A stretch of DNA of 64,000 bases, from assembly GCA_026873275.1 (NCBI GenBank), contig JANTUC010000001.1, positions 186,001-250,000 of the forward strand, given 5' to 3'. This document shows, piece after piece, positions 1 through 13,297 of the stretch; the stretch's first letter is position 1, and each line of letters starts with the position of its first letter. The notes below the pieces were generated by a model. The model had not been told where the DNA came from. It saw only the letters and a program-made list of their open reading frames with translations, and made no database searches. The DNA comes from Pseudopithomyces maydicus. Lineage: Eukaryota; Ascomycota; Dothideomycetes; Pleosporales; Didymosphaeriaceae. Both the position numbers and the translations under genes were made by a program.

Positions 1-3000
1 GCTACTTGTTTTTTGCTATCGGGTATCGCTATCTGCGGACTTGAAGGTGCGTACTCTCCCCCATGACTCGCGACCCGAACTGCAACGGCAAAATATTGTA
101 GCAAAATACAACGCATTCATGCTACGCATTCATTTTGCAGCTTGCTCCAGTTTTGAACTTTTTGTTTATCCATCACGCTTGCGCTTTTCTCAACTAACCC
201 GTTGCACCAGGAGCAAGCAGCGTTGACTTCTACCGCATCATCGAAGAATATCATCGAAAACAAAACCAAAAACATGCGCGCGGACATGCGTCAAAGCCCG
301 CCATATTTGGGCGCAACTATTATGAGCAAGTGTGGCAATGGGTAATCGACCATCCAGACGTTCGCATCTACTATAAGCGTGAAGCCCGTAGCCTCACCCT
401 TGCCGAATTTGAAGCCTTGGAGAAAGAAAATGCAGATGCTTCCAATGCTGCGCAAATCGAAGCTGCTCACGAGAGAAGTCTCAGGCCCGTGTCCGAATTG
501 CCTGCTGCGGCTGATCGTAGGATATCGAAAGCTTCAAAGGGCCTCGAATCGATTGCTGATTCGCTTCGCCAGCGACTGCTAGCAGAGGGTGCTCTCCAGG
601 ATCTTCCATCATCCTCTCTTGCCACTGACTCGGCGTCTGGGCTTCCAACAAAGATGCGCGGCCCGCGCAAGATACCTAAAGCCGCTCAGCTGCCTCCTCC
701 CGCTTTTGAGGAGCCGGATGCTTCTATCCAAACCCCTCGCCTTTTTGTCAGCCAGAATCGTACGTGGATAGCTGTAGCTGGGCATCCTATTGACCTCAAA
801 AAGGTCCCTGGGTCAGAGTTTATTCTTCTTTCCATCATAGCAAGGGCGGGTCCAAAAGGCATATCTCAGCCTACGCTGCAGAGGCTAAGTGGACAGGATA
901 AACGATCCATACCTGAACGTACTAACAAGCTCCAAGCCAAAGGTTACATAGACAAAAGGCCGATTCAGGATGGAAAAGCTCGAACCAGTCTTTGCACCCA
1001 CAAGATGTTCTTAAAAGATCGGCCCGAGGAGCCTCAGAGTGTCAATGATGTTTTCGGACTACGGACCCTCAGTCTGACTGGTCTGGTTTTCTTACTAAAC
1101 AAAGTCCTCGAAGATACACCTGTTGTACAAGTGCGACACCTTAGAACAAAGATGGTCAGTCCAGTCGTAGATGGTGTATTCGTAGAGTTGAGCTGACATT
1201 ATTCTAGGGTGTTTCGGTCGAGCGATGGAATGGGCGCGCTGTCCGCGGGGCACTGGTACGTCTAGAGCAGACTGGATACCTCGAGCGATTCACGATTGAG
1301 AAGACGAACAAAGATCCTCGTTTGAAGAATAATCCTTTCATCTGTATCAAACGATTGCGAGAACCCCAGGACGACGACATTCAAAATCTCAAGTTCAAAC
1401 GGATTGCCCAAGATGCCAGTGCTGCCAACCCTGTTGAAGGAGAGCCGCTCGAGGATGAGAATCCAGGCGAGGGCTTGATGCGTGATCTGGAGATGGACAT
1501 GATGGGCGACATATCAGACGATGATGAAGCATTTGATACAAACGGCCGCCGTCCACCGCAGTGGACACCTGACCGTCTACTGTCAAATCTGGTTGTTGAT
1601 GCCGTGAATATGGCTGGCGTGGACGGTATAGATACAGCTAGTCTACGTGATCTAACTACAGGGTTTTTCTGGAAACGTCCGCTCGAGTCTCTCGTAACAC
1701 GCTTAACTGAAGACTGGCACCTCAACCAGCCATTATATACGCGCCATCTCGCAATCGTCAGAGACACGACCATGGCAAACGATACGAAGCGTGTTCATTA
1801 CGTATATCGGACCCATGAACAATTCCAGAAAGCAGTTGACGCAGGTGAGGTAACATGGGAGGCTTTGCAATTGGAGAAGGGCAAGAAAGCCAAACAAGGA
1901 CAACTTTCCCCCACGTCGGTTGACAGTCTAGGCTTCCATACTCTCAATCCGAACGATTTTCATAAGCGTACTGGCTCGTCAACTCTCTCGGAAGCTTGTG
2001 GATCAATCGTACGCAAGCAGCGACAGACTCGAGATTGGGAATCCATACTGTTGAACGGTAACGGTGATCATCGGACGTCTGCGACGCCAGAGAGGGCAAC
2101 ACCAAAAACGTCAAAGAAGTCGTCATCCGGAATCGAGTCAAAGATCCCACGACCATTGCTCACCCAAGCAGAACGGATTATTCTGGGTTTGCCGCCGAAA
2201 GGACGACTGAGCGCTCAGCTCGAATCTCAAATACGAGCTCATCGAAAAAAAACTGGTGATCCCAACTCCATTCCTGAGAGGCTTGTCAAGGGTGTATCTG
2301 GGGAGCAAGCGGAACCAAAGCCGAAGCCTAGGCATGAAAAGCGTCCTGGTACTGTAAATGAAGCTACGCTTGCTGATTCTGAGGAGCATTCACACGAAGA
2401 TCCCAATCCTGATACATTATTGCAGTCTCAAGATGCACACGAGACGGTAACACGAGACGGAACCAGCAATGGAAATACCATGATGATTGACAATGCCCGA
2501 CCTACTCCTACTCCCAGGGCTGGCTCAGAATTATGTACTCAAGAGCCAGTTACCCCGCAGTATCCGGGAGATTCCTCAAGCCCAAAGCGTAGAAAGGGAA
2601 AACGTACGGCCAAGGAACACATTCAGACCCCACGGTCGAATAAACGTGTTAGAAAGAACCTCGATAGGCCTGCAGAAGAAAGTCACATGAGCGACCCCAA
2701 TGCGTCTATGCAAGTAGACGGTTGTGCTGATGCAGCACCGTTACTGACAACAATGAATCAGGACACGCATATGGAACAACATGGACAAAAACCATCAACC
2801 TCTAGAAAAACGCTTCCTACTTCTACGGAAAGCAGAATTGACCTGAGTCGTTCGTCTCCGGGGCATGATGCCGCATCCAAAGAGGTGGAAAAACGAAAGT
2901 CGACAAGGCGTCTATCTGAAGCAAAGCCACTAGCTAAAGGACAGAAAGATCGAAATGTAGAGCGGTTACAATCTGGGCTGTACCTAAATCCGAATGCCAC

Positions 3001-6000
3001 CCGACCCGCTAAGGGTGGGCGTGGTAGGCCAAGGAAGGTATTCCTAGCGACTTTCAAACTACCAACTCTGCACACTCTGAGTTGGTTTGTTTCTGATTCA
3101 GCCGGAGTTAAAGAAGTGGGCACTTTGTCGGCTGTTTCGACGGTACTTGTTGATGCTCCAACCAGACAGTCATCTCTTCCCATAGGGAATGATTCACCAA
3201 GGCCGCCAATCTCCTCCGACGTAAATGAAACACTCAGCACGCACCTTGATGAGCAAGTCGAAGAACAGTCGTCACTTGAAGCCCGAGCTCAAGCTCATGA
3301 AGTGGGGTTACAATCATCGAAGTCCATGTCCGTTATGTCTTCTACATCCACCGAAGCCTTGGCTCTCATGGAAATTGACAAACTAGATATTGCTGAGAAT
3401 CCCAGTCCAGTACAAGCCCCAGAAAGCAGTGCAGCTATACTCAAGACTTGTGTTATACCAGAGAAGGAGACGGCCGATGTCGTAGAACCTGTTCTTGGCC
3501 GGAGTCATTCCCTGTTTGCAACCCCAAGGCCACCCCCGCGATGAGTGGCGTGACTTCTTCAAATAGGGACTCCTACCAAAGTCCCTATGCCCAGGTCCCT
3601 GCACAGACGCAACTTGAGGTACCGAACCCAGAAGGTGTGGCGCTTGCAGCTACAACTGGTCTCTCAAACATAGACACTCTACAAAGACGACCTAGTGCAG
3701 TGGTCGAAAATACTTCAAGCGTCAACCCACCCTGGGAAACGAGTAAGAAGCAAAAGAATAGTACCGTGAGAGTGGGGGAGGCAGTGTTTCCCACACCCGG
3801 ACTAAACTTATTAGGCATGTGTTCGACCTTTGCGATGGTATCCTTCCTGGGGTAGATGTTATCTACAACGTTTTCCCGGCGATTTGGAGAGAGCTAGGAC
3901 CGAAGAAAATTTCCTGCCCAATTGATGGGACTATCCGAGACGCAATTCGAGCCATGTGCCCGGACGAACTGGTGAAAGCACCTGCTGAAATCAAGCGCGA
4001 CGGAGTCCCAGGGAAGAAGACAAAGACAATCTGGTACCGTAATCATATTCATGGCTCCAAGGTTCAAGAAGCGTGGCAGAAAATGTGCGAAGCCTATCCG
4101 AGGAAGTACTGTCCGCCAGGACTATTAAAGTACTGGAAAGAAGAAGAAAAACCTCTTCCAATTTTTCCCAAGACTAATAAAGTTTACTTCGCAGAGCTTT
4201 ACCCTCCTGCATCTCGCAAATTGGACGACCGAATTGAACAAGCGAAACGAGACAGGAAATTGGCGCTGAAAATAGCCAAAGGGGAACAACGTAGGTTGGA
4301 AAAGCAATCTAAAATAGAAGCGAAGAAACTGGCAAAAGAACAGAAACGCCAGGAGAAATTGGACAAGTCAGGCTCCCGCCAAACGCTGTTCAAAAAGCGA
4401 CAGAGACTGATCGGCCTTAATGACGGTATGCAAGGCAGTGCAAGCAATACAGCTTTACGGAACATTGCAAAGACCGGCTCTCTTGCATCTGTTTCCCCAC
4501 AAGACGGACACCTGACGAGCATGCGTCCGGCCCTGGAACCGCCTTCTCAAATCAATCTTTCGCATCTGGGTGCCGCACTAATGAAGCCCACTATACGCCT
4601 CCATTCATCAAGCCACACCTTTTCGACGGATTTCATTGTAGATTCACGAATTTGGATCCCCGGACTGGGAGACAGTTCTCGCAAACGTGTCCGATTCGAC
4701 GCGCCACCGGATGAAAGTAGCCACAAAAAGCTACGAACTTCCAACAATGATTCAGTTCTCACTCTGCCGCCAGAGATTGAAGATGACTTCCTAACGCGTC
4801 ATCATATTCAGATACGTGAGAGTTCAGACGAGGAGGAAGAGGACGAGCAGGATGAAGAGGACGCGGAAGACGCCAAGCCTACTACAGCGCAACGCCTGGC
4901 CGGTTTGACTGGAGATCTAGCCCAGCCTGACTTTGAACCTCGCGAACGGAAAAAGACGTGGACCGAGCATCAGCGAGAGAAGCAACGCCGTAGAGACAGG
5001 CTGAGGCGTTCGTATATTGAGATGAGAGAGGAGAGGGACAGCAAGCTTCCAGAAACTTTCAATGCCCTCGAAGAATTCCGGAAACTGTGCTATACTCTTG
5101 TCATCGCGTCCAGTATGGCCGGTGAAAATGGCAACGTCGACTGGAATATTGTGTCGAAGGTGTACAAAGGAGTTCGTCGTTTCAATCTGCAGAAGGCCAA
5201 GAAAACATGGATTTGGATTCAGAAGAAAATGGCTCAGCAGATACAAAGTATGGCTGACTCATTCCAGTCTCAATTCCTGAGCGCGTATGAAGAAGGAAAA
5301 GTTGAACCCATCGAAAATCCCGCCACTTACGACTGGGCCAAGCTGGTGCGTTGGACTTCGTTGAACTGCACGTACCACGAGCTATCGCTTCCTGTCGCCC
5401 GTGAAAGCATGAACGATTGCCATTTCGACGTTTCGGACTATAATATTATGGATCGAAAGGTCTGGCATAACAACAACTTGGCTAATGTTGGGCGTGATGA
5501 ACGTCTCGCCAAGTATAGTTTTGGGAGCCCGCTTCACAAGAAGCGCAAGCCCTCCATGCCAGGAAACGAAGTCGAGATGAAAGCGCGGTCCTTAGTACGA
5601 GTGACTATTTCGACGCCGAAAGAAAAGTACGATAAGAATATGGCGCACAGCAAGCTCAATGAAATTCCTGAACACATTATCAACCACACTGTTCACGACT
5701 TTCTCCGAGCTAGTTTGATCAAGGAGCGAAAGGTCAAGAGACAGGTTCCTGGTCGCAATTATCTTTTCTCCTCGCAGTTTGCCAAGAAGTATCGGCGTAC
5801 TTTTGAGCTGTCAGATTTCATGATAGCGGTGCAGCTGAAGAAAGATTTGGACGCTGCATTTACGAACCCTGATCCGGAAAAGCGGGTGTACCCTGTGGAT
5901 CGGAATGCAGAGAATGGTGTTGCCATGGCCATCATCTCAATGGCAAGTGAAGGCAAAGTTAGACTTGTCCCCAAACTACCACTTATTAAGAATGAGTTCA

Positions 6001-6926
6001 ATGCCCCTCTCCCGCGCATCTCAGTCTGGGGCTTTTCTGAAGGCGAATACCGGCACCGCTACTTGGATCGCAGGCGTCTCTTTTGGGCAATGGAAGTGGT
6101 ACCGACCGATACTTACCAGTTTGGGAACCCGCTTCGTCCATCAGGTTCAATCCTCGATACAATCGACAACACGGACCTGGTTGAGTGGGAGTCTATGCCT
6201 GAACCACCCATCTCGACTCCCGAACAGGGTCAAAATCCGCCCCTCCCTATCTGGAGTGCTATCGACGGCCAGACGGTAACCTTCCCTTGGTGGTACCGCA
6301 TCCTCAATATTGTGCTACAAACCCTCCTCTTCTCGCCCGGCAGTACGGCTCAAGATGTGTTGGCTCGCTGCGAGACATACACCACTGAGTTATTCGAGCT
6401 GCAGCTCGTTCTCGACTGGCTTGTCCAGGTCAAAGCCGCCGAGAAATCAAACCACGACACCTACGAGCTGCTGCCAAGTTTCTGGGCAGTATTCGGAGAC
6501 AAGCTAATCGGAGAAGATACGGACGAATTCGGCGACCACGTTCGACGCCAAAAGACTAACAGGAATCTGGAAGACACGTGGCGCATGGATTACAACCGCG
6601 AGTACAACACCAAGACCACAGAGGGAGGCCAAGGCAACGATACCCAGGCGGGCGCGGCCCAGCAGGTCTTCAATAACGTGCGGAAGCAATATACGATTGC
6701 TAAGCACGTTACGACAGACAGTGGTGATGGTGCGACGAACGGGCAGCAGAAGGGCGCTACGGCAGATCGTGGACTCGATCCTGAGCAGGCAGGTCCTTCG
6801 AATGCATCTACGCCGGGAGCTACAGCCTCGACTGGCTCCCCTGATGTCGATATGACGGATGCAGATGCGGATGCTGACGGCGACGATGTCGATGCTGAGG
6901 GCGAGTCGGACGATGAGTATGTGTGA
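1..6926 (+). CDS. TFC3: TFIIIC largest subunit, tau138/Tfc3-like (5' end outside window)
   Basis: B-box-binding subunit of RNA polymerase III factor TFIIIC, which recruits TFIIIB to tRNA genes in the nucleus. Exons: <1-46, 211-1154, 1208-6926, with introns GTGCGT..CAG (47-210) and GTCAGT..TAG (1155-1207). A B-block winged helix lies at about 810-1000 (GSEFILLSIIARAGPKG...). An AT-hook (KGGRGRPRK) is near 3013-3036, followed by a long disordered region, and the C-terminal conserved part ends in an acidic tail. From 1208 on, the protein sits in three successive frames. Adding one C in the run 3533-3537 and one G in the run 3774-3778 joins them, giving VRVGGGSVSHTRTKL at the second junction, and makes the exon length divisible by three. 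A single long intron across about 3411-3770 is an alternative. Over 2,200 residues are encoded here, against about 1,160 for yeast Tfc3. Family confident; the 3530-3780 model is not. Confidence 0.88.
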
Positions 6927-7742
6927 GGGGAAGGTATCGTTTGGCGCGAAGCAGGGTTCATGTGCATAGGCTGGAAGGTTATATCAGCTGGAATGGCTTC
7001 GCGGTCTGTATAAAAAAAGGGAAAAGTGGCAGAAATGATGTCTACGGATATTCGAGGTGCTGTGGAAGAGTTGCACGAAGTGATCGATGTGTGGAGCGAT
7101 GTGTAGGCTGATTTGTAAAGATAGTAGTATAATTATAATGCTCTGAAATTCTCGTGTTTTTTGTGGTTTGTAAATTGTGAAATTGCTGATGTATCATGAA
7201 GAGGCTTGCGTTTATATCGTTGGAGAGACGAAGTCTATAGTGTCGCTGGTGCCTAAGCTTATATATTGAGTTATTAGCTGTCGTCTGTATAATCTGCTTA
7301 GCTCCTTCAGATGATCATTGATACACTGACCGTCTCAGTGCCCCTAACCTCATCCATCCTTCCTTCGCAACTCGCCTTCGCATCACACATACTGCTTACT
7401 ACCCCTATTTTATACCCCCCATCAACATTGTTCGGTGCTCCTTTTTAATCAATCCGCTGCGTCTGGTTTGCCTCTGGCTAGTCTGCCTTTGGCTGGAGTC
7501 GGCATGACCTGTCTAGGCCCTTACGACTATTTCCTCATCAAGTTCCGCGTTGCATATATACCCAAAAGTCGTGAAAAGAATATTCCATTGATCTAGAGTA
7601 TTACAATGCTTCTATATCTGAACCAAAGCGGAAGTAAGGAACCTCCTTTTTTTTTGTACTGGGTATAAGGACGACGCTGTGATGCGAGTCTGTTGGTACG
7701 AGTCTGTTGGCGCGAGTGGGGTTTCCTGGTGTATACGATGGG
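6927..7742. other. Intergenic, convergent 3' ends
   Basis: This gap lies between the TFC3 stop and the end of a minus-strand ORF. It presumably holds the TFC3 3' UTR. A TTTTTTTTT tract lies near 7647. I see no gene. Confidence 0.5.
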
Positions 7743-8447
7743 CTACATGTTGTATTTCTGTTCCAGCTGGATCAACTGGGTCTCCATGTCTACCATCTTT
7801 TCTAAGATATCCAGGTATCTTCTTCTAACGTTGACTACTCCTCCGTCGATCGTTCGTATCGTGATGTCCCGTACATCTATAGCTGTGGCTGGCTGGAGTC
7901 TGATCTGAGATGGCTGAGGCCCGGCCTGGGGCGTCTGGGATCCGACCTGAGATGGTTGTGTATTAATCTGAGACGGCTGTGAATTGACTTGAGATGGTTG
8001 TGACTCATTCTGAGATGGGTGGGACTGAACCTGAGATGCCATGCTAGGCAGGTGTTCTGGCGTAGAAATGGGGTCTATCGACTGAGTGAGAGGTTGCGAC
8101 GAGTACGTGCTGCTATGTGTTAGCCTATGTTCAGAGTTCATGTGGCTCGCGACTGACCTATTTTCCGCTGGAGAGGGCTCCTCCGATTGAGCTCTACTGC
8201 TTGTCTGAGGGACGTGTTCGGTGAAAATCGTAGAGTAATATTCCTCCTTCTCCTGTTGCATGATACGCTTACGATAGCGATGCAACAACTCTATCACCAT
8301 ATCGTTAATATCAAAATATCGTGTATGGAAGACTACCACATACTTTGTACTAAAGCCCTCCAACGCTGCCTTGTATCGCCTTGTTGAAACATGGAAAAAC
8401 TTCAAAACAGAGAATCAAGAGCTTTCCAATGCCTTGGGGTTGCTCAT
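7743..8447 (-). pseudogene. Hypothetical ORF with QPSQ repeats, possibly eroded
   Basis: No family recognised. A 220-residue open frame (8405 to 7743) has a basic N-terminal part (KFFHVSTRRYKAALEGF), a repeat-rich Ser/Pro/Gln middle, and a C-terminal stretch VRDITIRTIDGGVVNVRR ending in a short predicted helix. The only upstream in-frame ATG (8447-8445, reading MSNPKALESS) is separated from the body by a TGA at 8417-8415. CGA to TGA is the kind of change made by RIP, so an inactivated copy is possible. An intact gene starting at an internal Met (about 8303) is the other reading. The N-terminal half looks like genuine protein, but coding status is uncertain. Confidence 0.35.
7905..8045. repeat. 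24-bp minisatellite encoding Ser-Gln-x-x-x-Gln-Pro
   Basis: About five or six imperfect tandem copies of a 24-bp unit (core CTGAGATGGnTGTGA on the + strand) encode QPSQ-type octapeptides in the minus-strand ORF. Copies differ by single substitutions and keep frame. Confidence 0.65.
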
Positions 8448-10123
8448 TTAAGACTCCCTCCATTGTGGGCTCTTGATATATATATCATTCGAAGCGTAAG
8501 AAGGAGCTGAGCGAGATACATCAGAGATCTTTCTGCACCCCTGAGCTGCCTAACCACTTTTTCTTCTTTTGGAGTCAGAAACAGGTGTTTCGCTATACAC
8601 ATCGTGGTTAGCTGGGCGAGTCAAACGGTTACACAGCAGTATATAGGTGTGGAACTATGACCACATTGCGTGCAACGACCCTACACTTCTCATGTACGTT
8701 CATGTATAGCTGGTGTGCACAGACGGTGCCTGCATAGACTAGCGCTCTACCAAGATAAGCATCTGAAGTCCAACTCCCACAACACAGGCCTAGAGGCACA
8801 GGAATGGGTCGGATGCATCTTTCCTTATGCATGTATGCGGCGTGAATGCTTCCCTTGATTTACTTTGATTCGCTTGGATTCACAGCTTCGCTCAAATACA
8901 GACCGTGGAATCTTCTGGCCTTGAATGGTTTCGGAAATGACCGTCAATGTTAGCATAGTCGCAGTTGTTTCAAATGGCTCTTTCAAGCTCGATCCATCGT
9001 ACATTTTCATCCTCTCCCGCCTTCCGCGCGCGTAAGTTAACGATAATCCATCCTACTTAGCTTAGTCTGTATGCTTGCTGCCATGCTCCGCTGTGGTCGC
9101 TGTCTTCAAAGTTCCACGATCCTTGAGAATTCCATTATCGGCATCCATGATTGATGCTAGGCCAATCTTTACGAAGAGGCCTAACAACAGGCTGCCTAGC
9201 TTGGCTCGGATCGGGTTACATCATCCGTGATAGATTCGGCAAGGGTCGGGGAAGCGGAATTGATAAATTCCAACACAAGTACCCGTTTCGCACCCATGCA
9301 AAACCCTCGTGCAGTCGCCAATGGCAATCTATGGCGGTGTGATGTCAGGGGTTTTACGGGCTCTCCTGTTGAGAAAAAGAAAAAGCAGTCCTTGAACATG
9401 CATGTGTGATACGGATAGTAAAATATCCGAGCTCCAATAGCGGGACGATCCCCCGACTCCGCGCCTTCTTGGGATCCTGATCTCCTATAATGTTGAGTGC
9501 ACAGGCCGAGATAGGGTGTTTTGCCGCCTAGATGGCGTTAGCACATACCAGGGGGTTACCACAACCGAGCCTAAAGATTATGTGCATATGGGCCCATTTT
9601 GAACTTTGAACGTCCTCCCGAATCCGTGGCGCCGGTGAGTAATTGCTTGGATGCTTTCGACGGGAAAGCATATGACTCATCGGTATGGAACAGGTTCACA
9701 AGGACAGGGTTTGTTTATTCCATCTTCGCTTCGAACGGGTGAGCGTCTGGTTTAGCCCCCAGTGTGGCTGCTTACGCTTGGCAAATTTCCGAAACTGCCC
9801 CAAGTTCAATACATCGAAACTTCTGGAATCACATCGAGATTGTTGATGGTCTGAGCGGAAGCGATACGTCTTGCTTGTCGACATCTCAGCACGCGTCGTC
9901 GAGCAACAATTGCCCAGATTTCGATATGGATCACCTATGATAGAGTAACTCACGACCTTTTGCAACTATGAAATTTGCTAGCATTCTTCTAGACTGCTCG
10001 CGTACTATATTCCCCAGTGCTTCAGCAACCTGAAAACCCCACGATGGCCCCCCCCAAGTTGTCTAGATAAGACCCCCCAACCATGTTTCCCGTTCGTTCT
10101 CATTCGGATTCCTCGCCCACCTC
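8448..10123. other. Long intergenic region
   Basis: Short ORFs occur on both strands, but none has protein-like composition, splice structure or a recognisable domain. No tRNA-like B-box was found by eye. Nothing supportable. Confidence 0.5.
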
Positions 10124-10973
10124 TCAAGCCGCTGACTCATTCTTCAAGTCCATACTCGCCTTTGCACCCATCGACCTCAACACATGAGCCGCATTATACA
10201 CATTCACCTTGCCACTGTCGACTTCCGGAAAAGTTGAGATCCAATCATAATAAGCGATTCCCTCCCAACTACTAGCATCGGCCAAGTCAGCGCGTAGGCC
10301 CAACGAGCTAGAGATACCCTTGACTATGACTGTGCTCACTTTCTGGATGCGCCGAGAGACTTCTTCGAGTTGTTCGTTGATCGACTCTACCATCTCGGTC
10401 ATGCTATCACAGTTAGCCGCGAGTTGGGCCCAGATGAATCGGCGCTGTGCATCGGTACCATCGTCGGCGTCCAGAAGGCGCCGAGTAGTTGTGAGCTTGC
10501 TGCTGACGCTATACCACAAACGGAAGAACTCGGCTTTCTCACGCGTACCGGAGAAACAGAAGGCGGACTGGAGAGACTCGCGGATACCCGGGTGGAGAGA
10601 TGGTGGTGTGGCCTTTGTGAACATGAGTTTGCCGTCGGGGCAGTAGACTGGGATCTCGATAGTAGAAGGCGAGTCTTCGGATGGATTCTTACGGAAATCG
10701 AGGGGTATGGTGTGACTATAAGGATATTAGCATGTCTCAATGTGCGGGATAGTGGGGTGTGACTTACTAGGAGAGACCGAGGCGGCGATACTTCTGCTCG
10801 CACTCCTCGAGGTCCTCTTCAATTCTCTCGATGGTATCTCTAGCCCAATTAAAATAGTGCTTGTACAAACCCATCCCCTGACCAGGAGATGGACTCGCGT
10901 TGAAGAAACCTGCTTGCTCATCTGGTAGTGTTGTCAGCCATTTGGAGATGGAGGCAGGATTACCGGACGTCAT
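10124..10973 (-). CDS. Conserved-looking hypothetical protein, 265 aa, one intron
   Basis: Not recognised. Exons run 10973-10768 and 10715-10124. The 52-bp intron has GTAAGT and TATAG and keeps frame (GLS-Y-HTIPLDF). The protein is soluble, with no signal peptide or membrane segment. A helical, charged segment lies near residues 45-65 (IERIEEDLEECEQKYRR) and another lies mid-protein (MVESINEQLEEVSRRIQKV), so a helical bundle or coiled coil is likely. The proper splice sites and intact frame argue for a real gene. The upstream TATA-like and CT-rich content is weak. No functional inference is justified. Confidence 0.65.
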
Positions 10974-13297
10974 GTTTGCGATTGATCTGATGAAGTTGGG
11001 TAGTGGCGGCTTTGCTGTAGCTGATTTTGCTATGGAATGAGGCTTAATTCTTAATCTGGTTACACGACCAGTTTTTGTTCAACTTGCTTGTGTAAAAACA
11101 GTGGGTTGAGTGACGAATGTAGAAGAGGGGGAGAGACGTTACGAGATTTCTTATATAGAAGTAGTGGAAGGTTCAGGCAACCGCAAGAGTTTTAGAACCG
11201 TATTGTGATTGAATTTCAAGACGAAAGTTCTTATTGTCTGCTGGTGCCTACTTGGACGCTTTGCAATTGTTCGTCTAGATATCAATGAATCACAATTATA
11301 TCCTGGGAGGACTCACAATAGGGATTGTAAGACATGTTGGTTTTAGGCTCCGTGTATGAAGGAATCTCATAGTGTTTTCCAGCAAATACAATATATGCGG
11401 GATATTTTAATAGGCAACCCACTACAACGCAGAGGCCCTATAGCTCCTTGCGTCACATACATAATTTTTATAGTACTCTAGGTACGCATGGTTGATATTT
11501 TTCAAGAGATAAATATTCCTTTTTTTAATTTTGTCCATGGATTTACTTAACCACTGTGGCTTTTCTCTTTTTACATGTTGAATTACATTACAAAAACTCT
11601 GAGAAATTTTGCTGTCGCCAACTACTTTTGGGGAGAAGTTACGATGCAATATTCCTAGATAATATTTTAAGAAAACAAAAACTACTGTATTCGTGCTTAA
11701 CTGCTTAAGATATGTCATTACTCCTGGTGAAGTATGGCATGATCATTCTTCTGTGTAGGTACTATCAGGCGTGAGAGTAGAAAAGAAGCTAGACTGCCAT
11801 GAAAATCCTAACAACGACCCACTCACCTTGTATTTATTAGTAGTCCCAGACCTTCGCGGAACAGAGCGGAGATATTATGACCCTATCATATATATCAAGA
11901 TTGGGCTGGACTGATTATGTGGCTTGTATTTCCTCAACGACGACCTTCGGATGGCTTGCTTTCGGCTAGATCGAGACTCTTTGCCGAAGCGAAGCCACCA
12001 TGAACTGTGTAGTGGTTGCCAGGGCCATATATAGATGCGCAACATAGTGGGAGGCACCAGCTGAACTCAGACATGGATGTAGTGGAGGTAAGGAGAGGTT
12101 TGAGCTAACCCCTTCCATACTAGCGTACTTCGTGCACACTGGTGCATATTGGTGGCTCCATCACCGAGCTTCATCAACACTGAAACTTAGCGTAACCTTG
12201 CAACGCCATATCCCAACTTTGTACGCTCGCTTTCTTTTCGTCATTCAGTACTCGCACATGGCACTCAGCTAGGCGCAGCACACACGTCCAGTCCTCGGAA
12301 ACAGATGCCGCTTCGGGGTGTTCGCCCGTCGGTGTCCATCGCTGTCTGTAAGCAGCTGTCTCCCTAAAGGCGGTTCATGATGAGGATTCCTCAAGGTCAT
12401 GGGGTGGACTGCTTCTTTTTTCGCAGAGCGACTGAGGCCAGGCGGAGGCGGACCCACCGAGAGCAGCAATAGATGGCCGGGCTGAAATGCCATCCCCATC
12501 GCCTGTGACCATGACACCGTTGGGGACCGGACCTGGGGTATGTCGCGTGCGCGTCAAAGGCTCCAAATACCTTCCTAACGGTTGGCCTTCTCCGCATCGA
12601 GTCGCATTTTCCACCGCCCAAACGCGTACCCTAGCGGTGGTCATACTACCACATTTGCTTTTGGTAAGCCGACGGTACGTACAGTACGCCCGAAGTACGC
12701 CCCTTGCCCCTTGGGCCTCTCCAGCAAGGTTATCGCGCGGGCTGGGCGAGTCTGCTAGCTGGTACGGCATGTCGTCATTGTTTCTTCGTGTACTCGGGCA
12801 CCGTGCTTGCGGCTCAAGGCATAGACAAAGTGCACGCAATGCAGAATCGCATACTCGCCAGGTACCCGGAATCGCGCACACTAATGCCAAGGTCGTAGGC
12901 CTGCCATGGTGCCACGAGCCTTAGCCGCGTGGCTTAAGGCCTGGGGATCTGCCCACCCTGGTTTGCCGTGGTGGTGCAAGATGGGCGGCGCTGATTGGCT
13001 GTGTTCCTAGTATGACCTCAAGCCCTAACCCCGGCACCTTTGACTCTCTCTTGGAGGGTCGTCCTTTCGAGCTTTCCCTGTGACATCAGTCCCTCCATCA
13101 ATCAATCGCCGGCGCCCTCTGCATTCACTGCTCGAACTGTCTCCTGCATATATTTAATCATAATCACCCTCGCCTTTGTCCTATACAACCTCCCACATTT
13201 CCTCGAATTTTCCTGGCACCTCCCTGGTTTATTTTTCATCCTCCTCCCTATACATAGCTACTTGCATACCCGAATCCACATTGCATAGCGTTGCGTC
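10974..13297. other. Gene-poor region with AT-rich patch
   Basis: About 11280-11760 is clearly more AT-rich than its surroundings. It carries an open minus frame (11718-11422, 98 codons) of Lys/Tyr/Asn-rich composition, which may be a decayed transposon fragment or chance in AT-rich DNA. The segment 12250-13000 is GC-rich without a credible gene. The last 300 bp are the pyrimidine-rich promoter of the GH64 gene. Confidence 0.45.
13149..13157 (+). promoter_or_regulatory. TATA-like element of the GH64 gene
   Basis: TATATTTAA lies about 140 bp before the ATG at 13298. CT-rich DNA (CTCCCACATTTCCTCG and similar) follows it, as is typical around fungal start sites. Position-based inference only. 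Confidence 0.4.

Noticed and set aside
12375..12924. 170- and 145-codon ORFs on opposite strands
   Set aside because: Mutually antisense, no domain, no splice sites, and Arg/Ser-rich chance composition.
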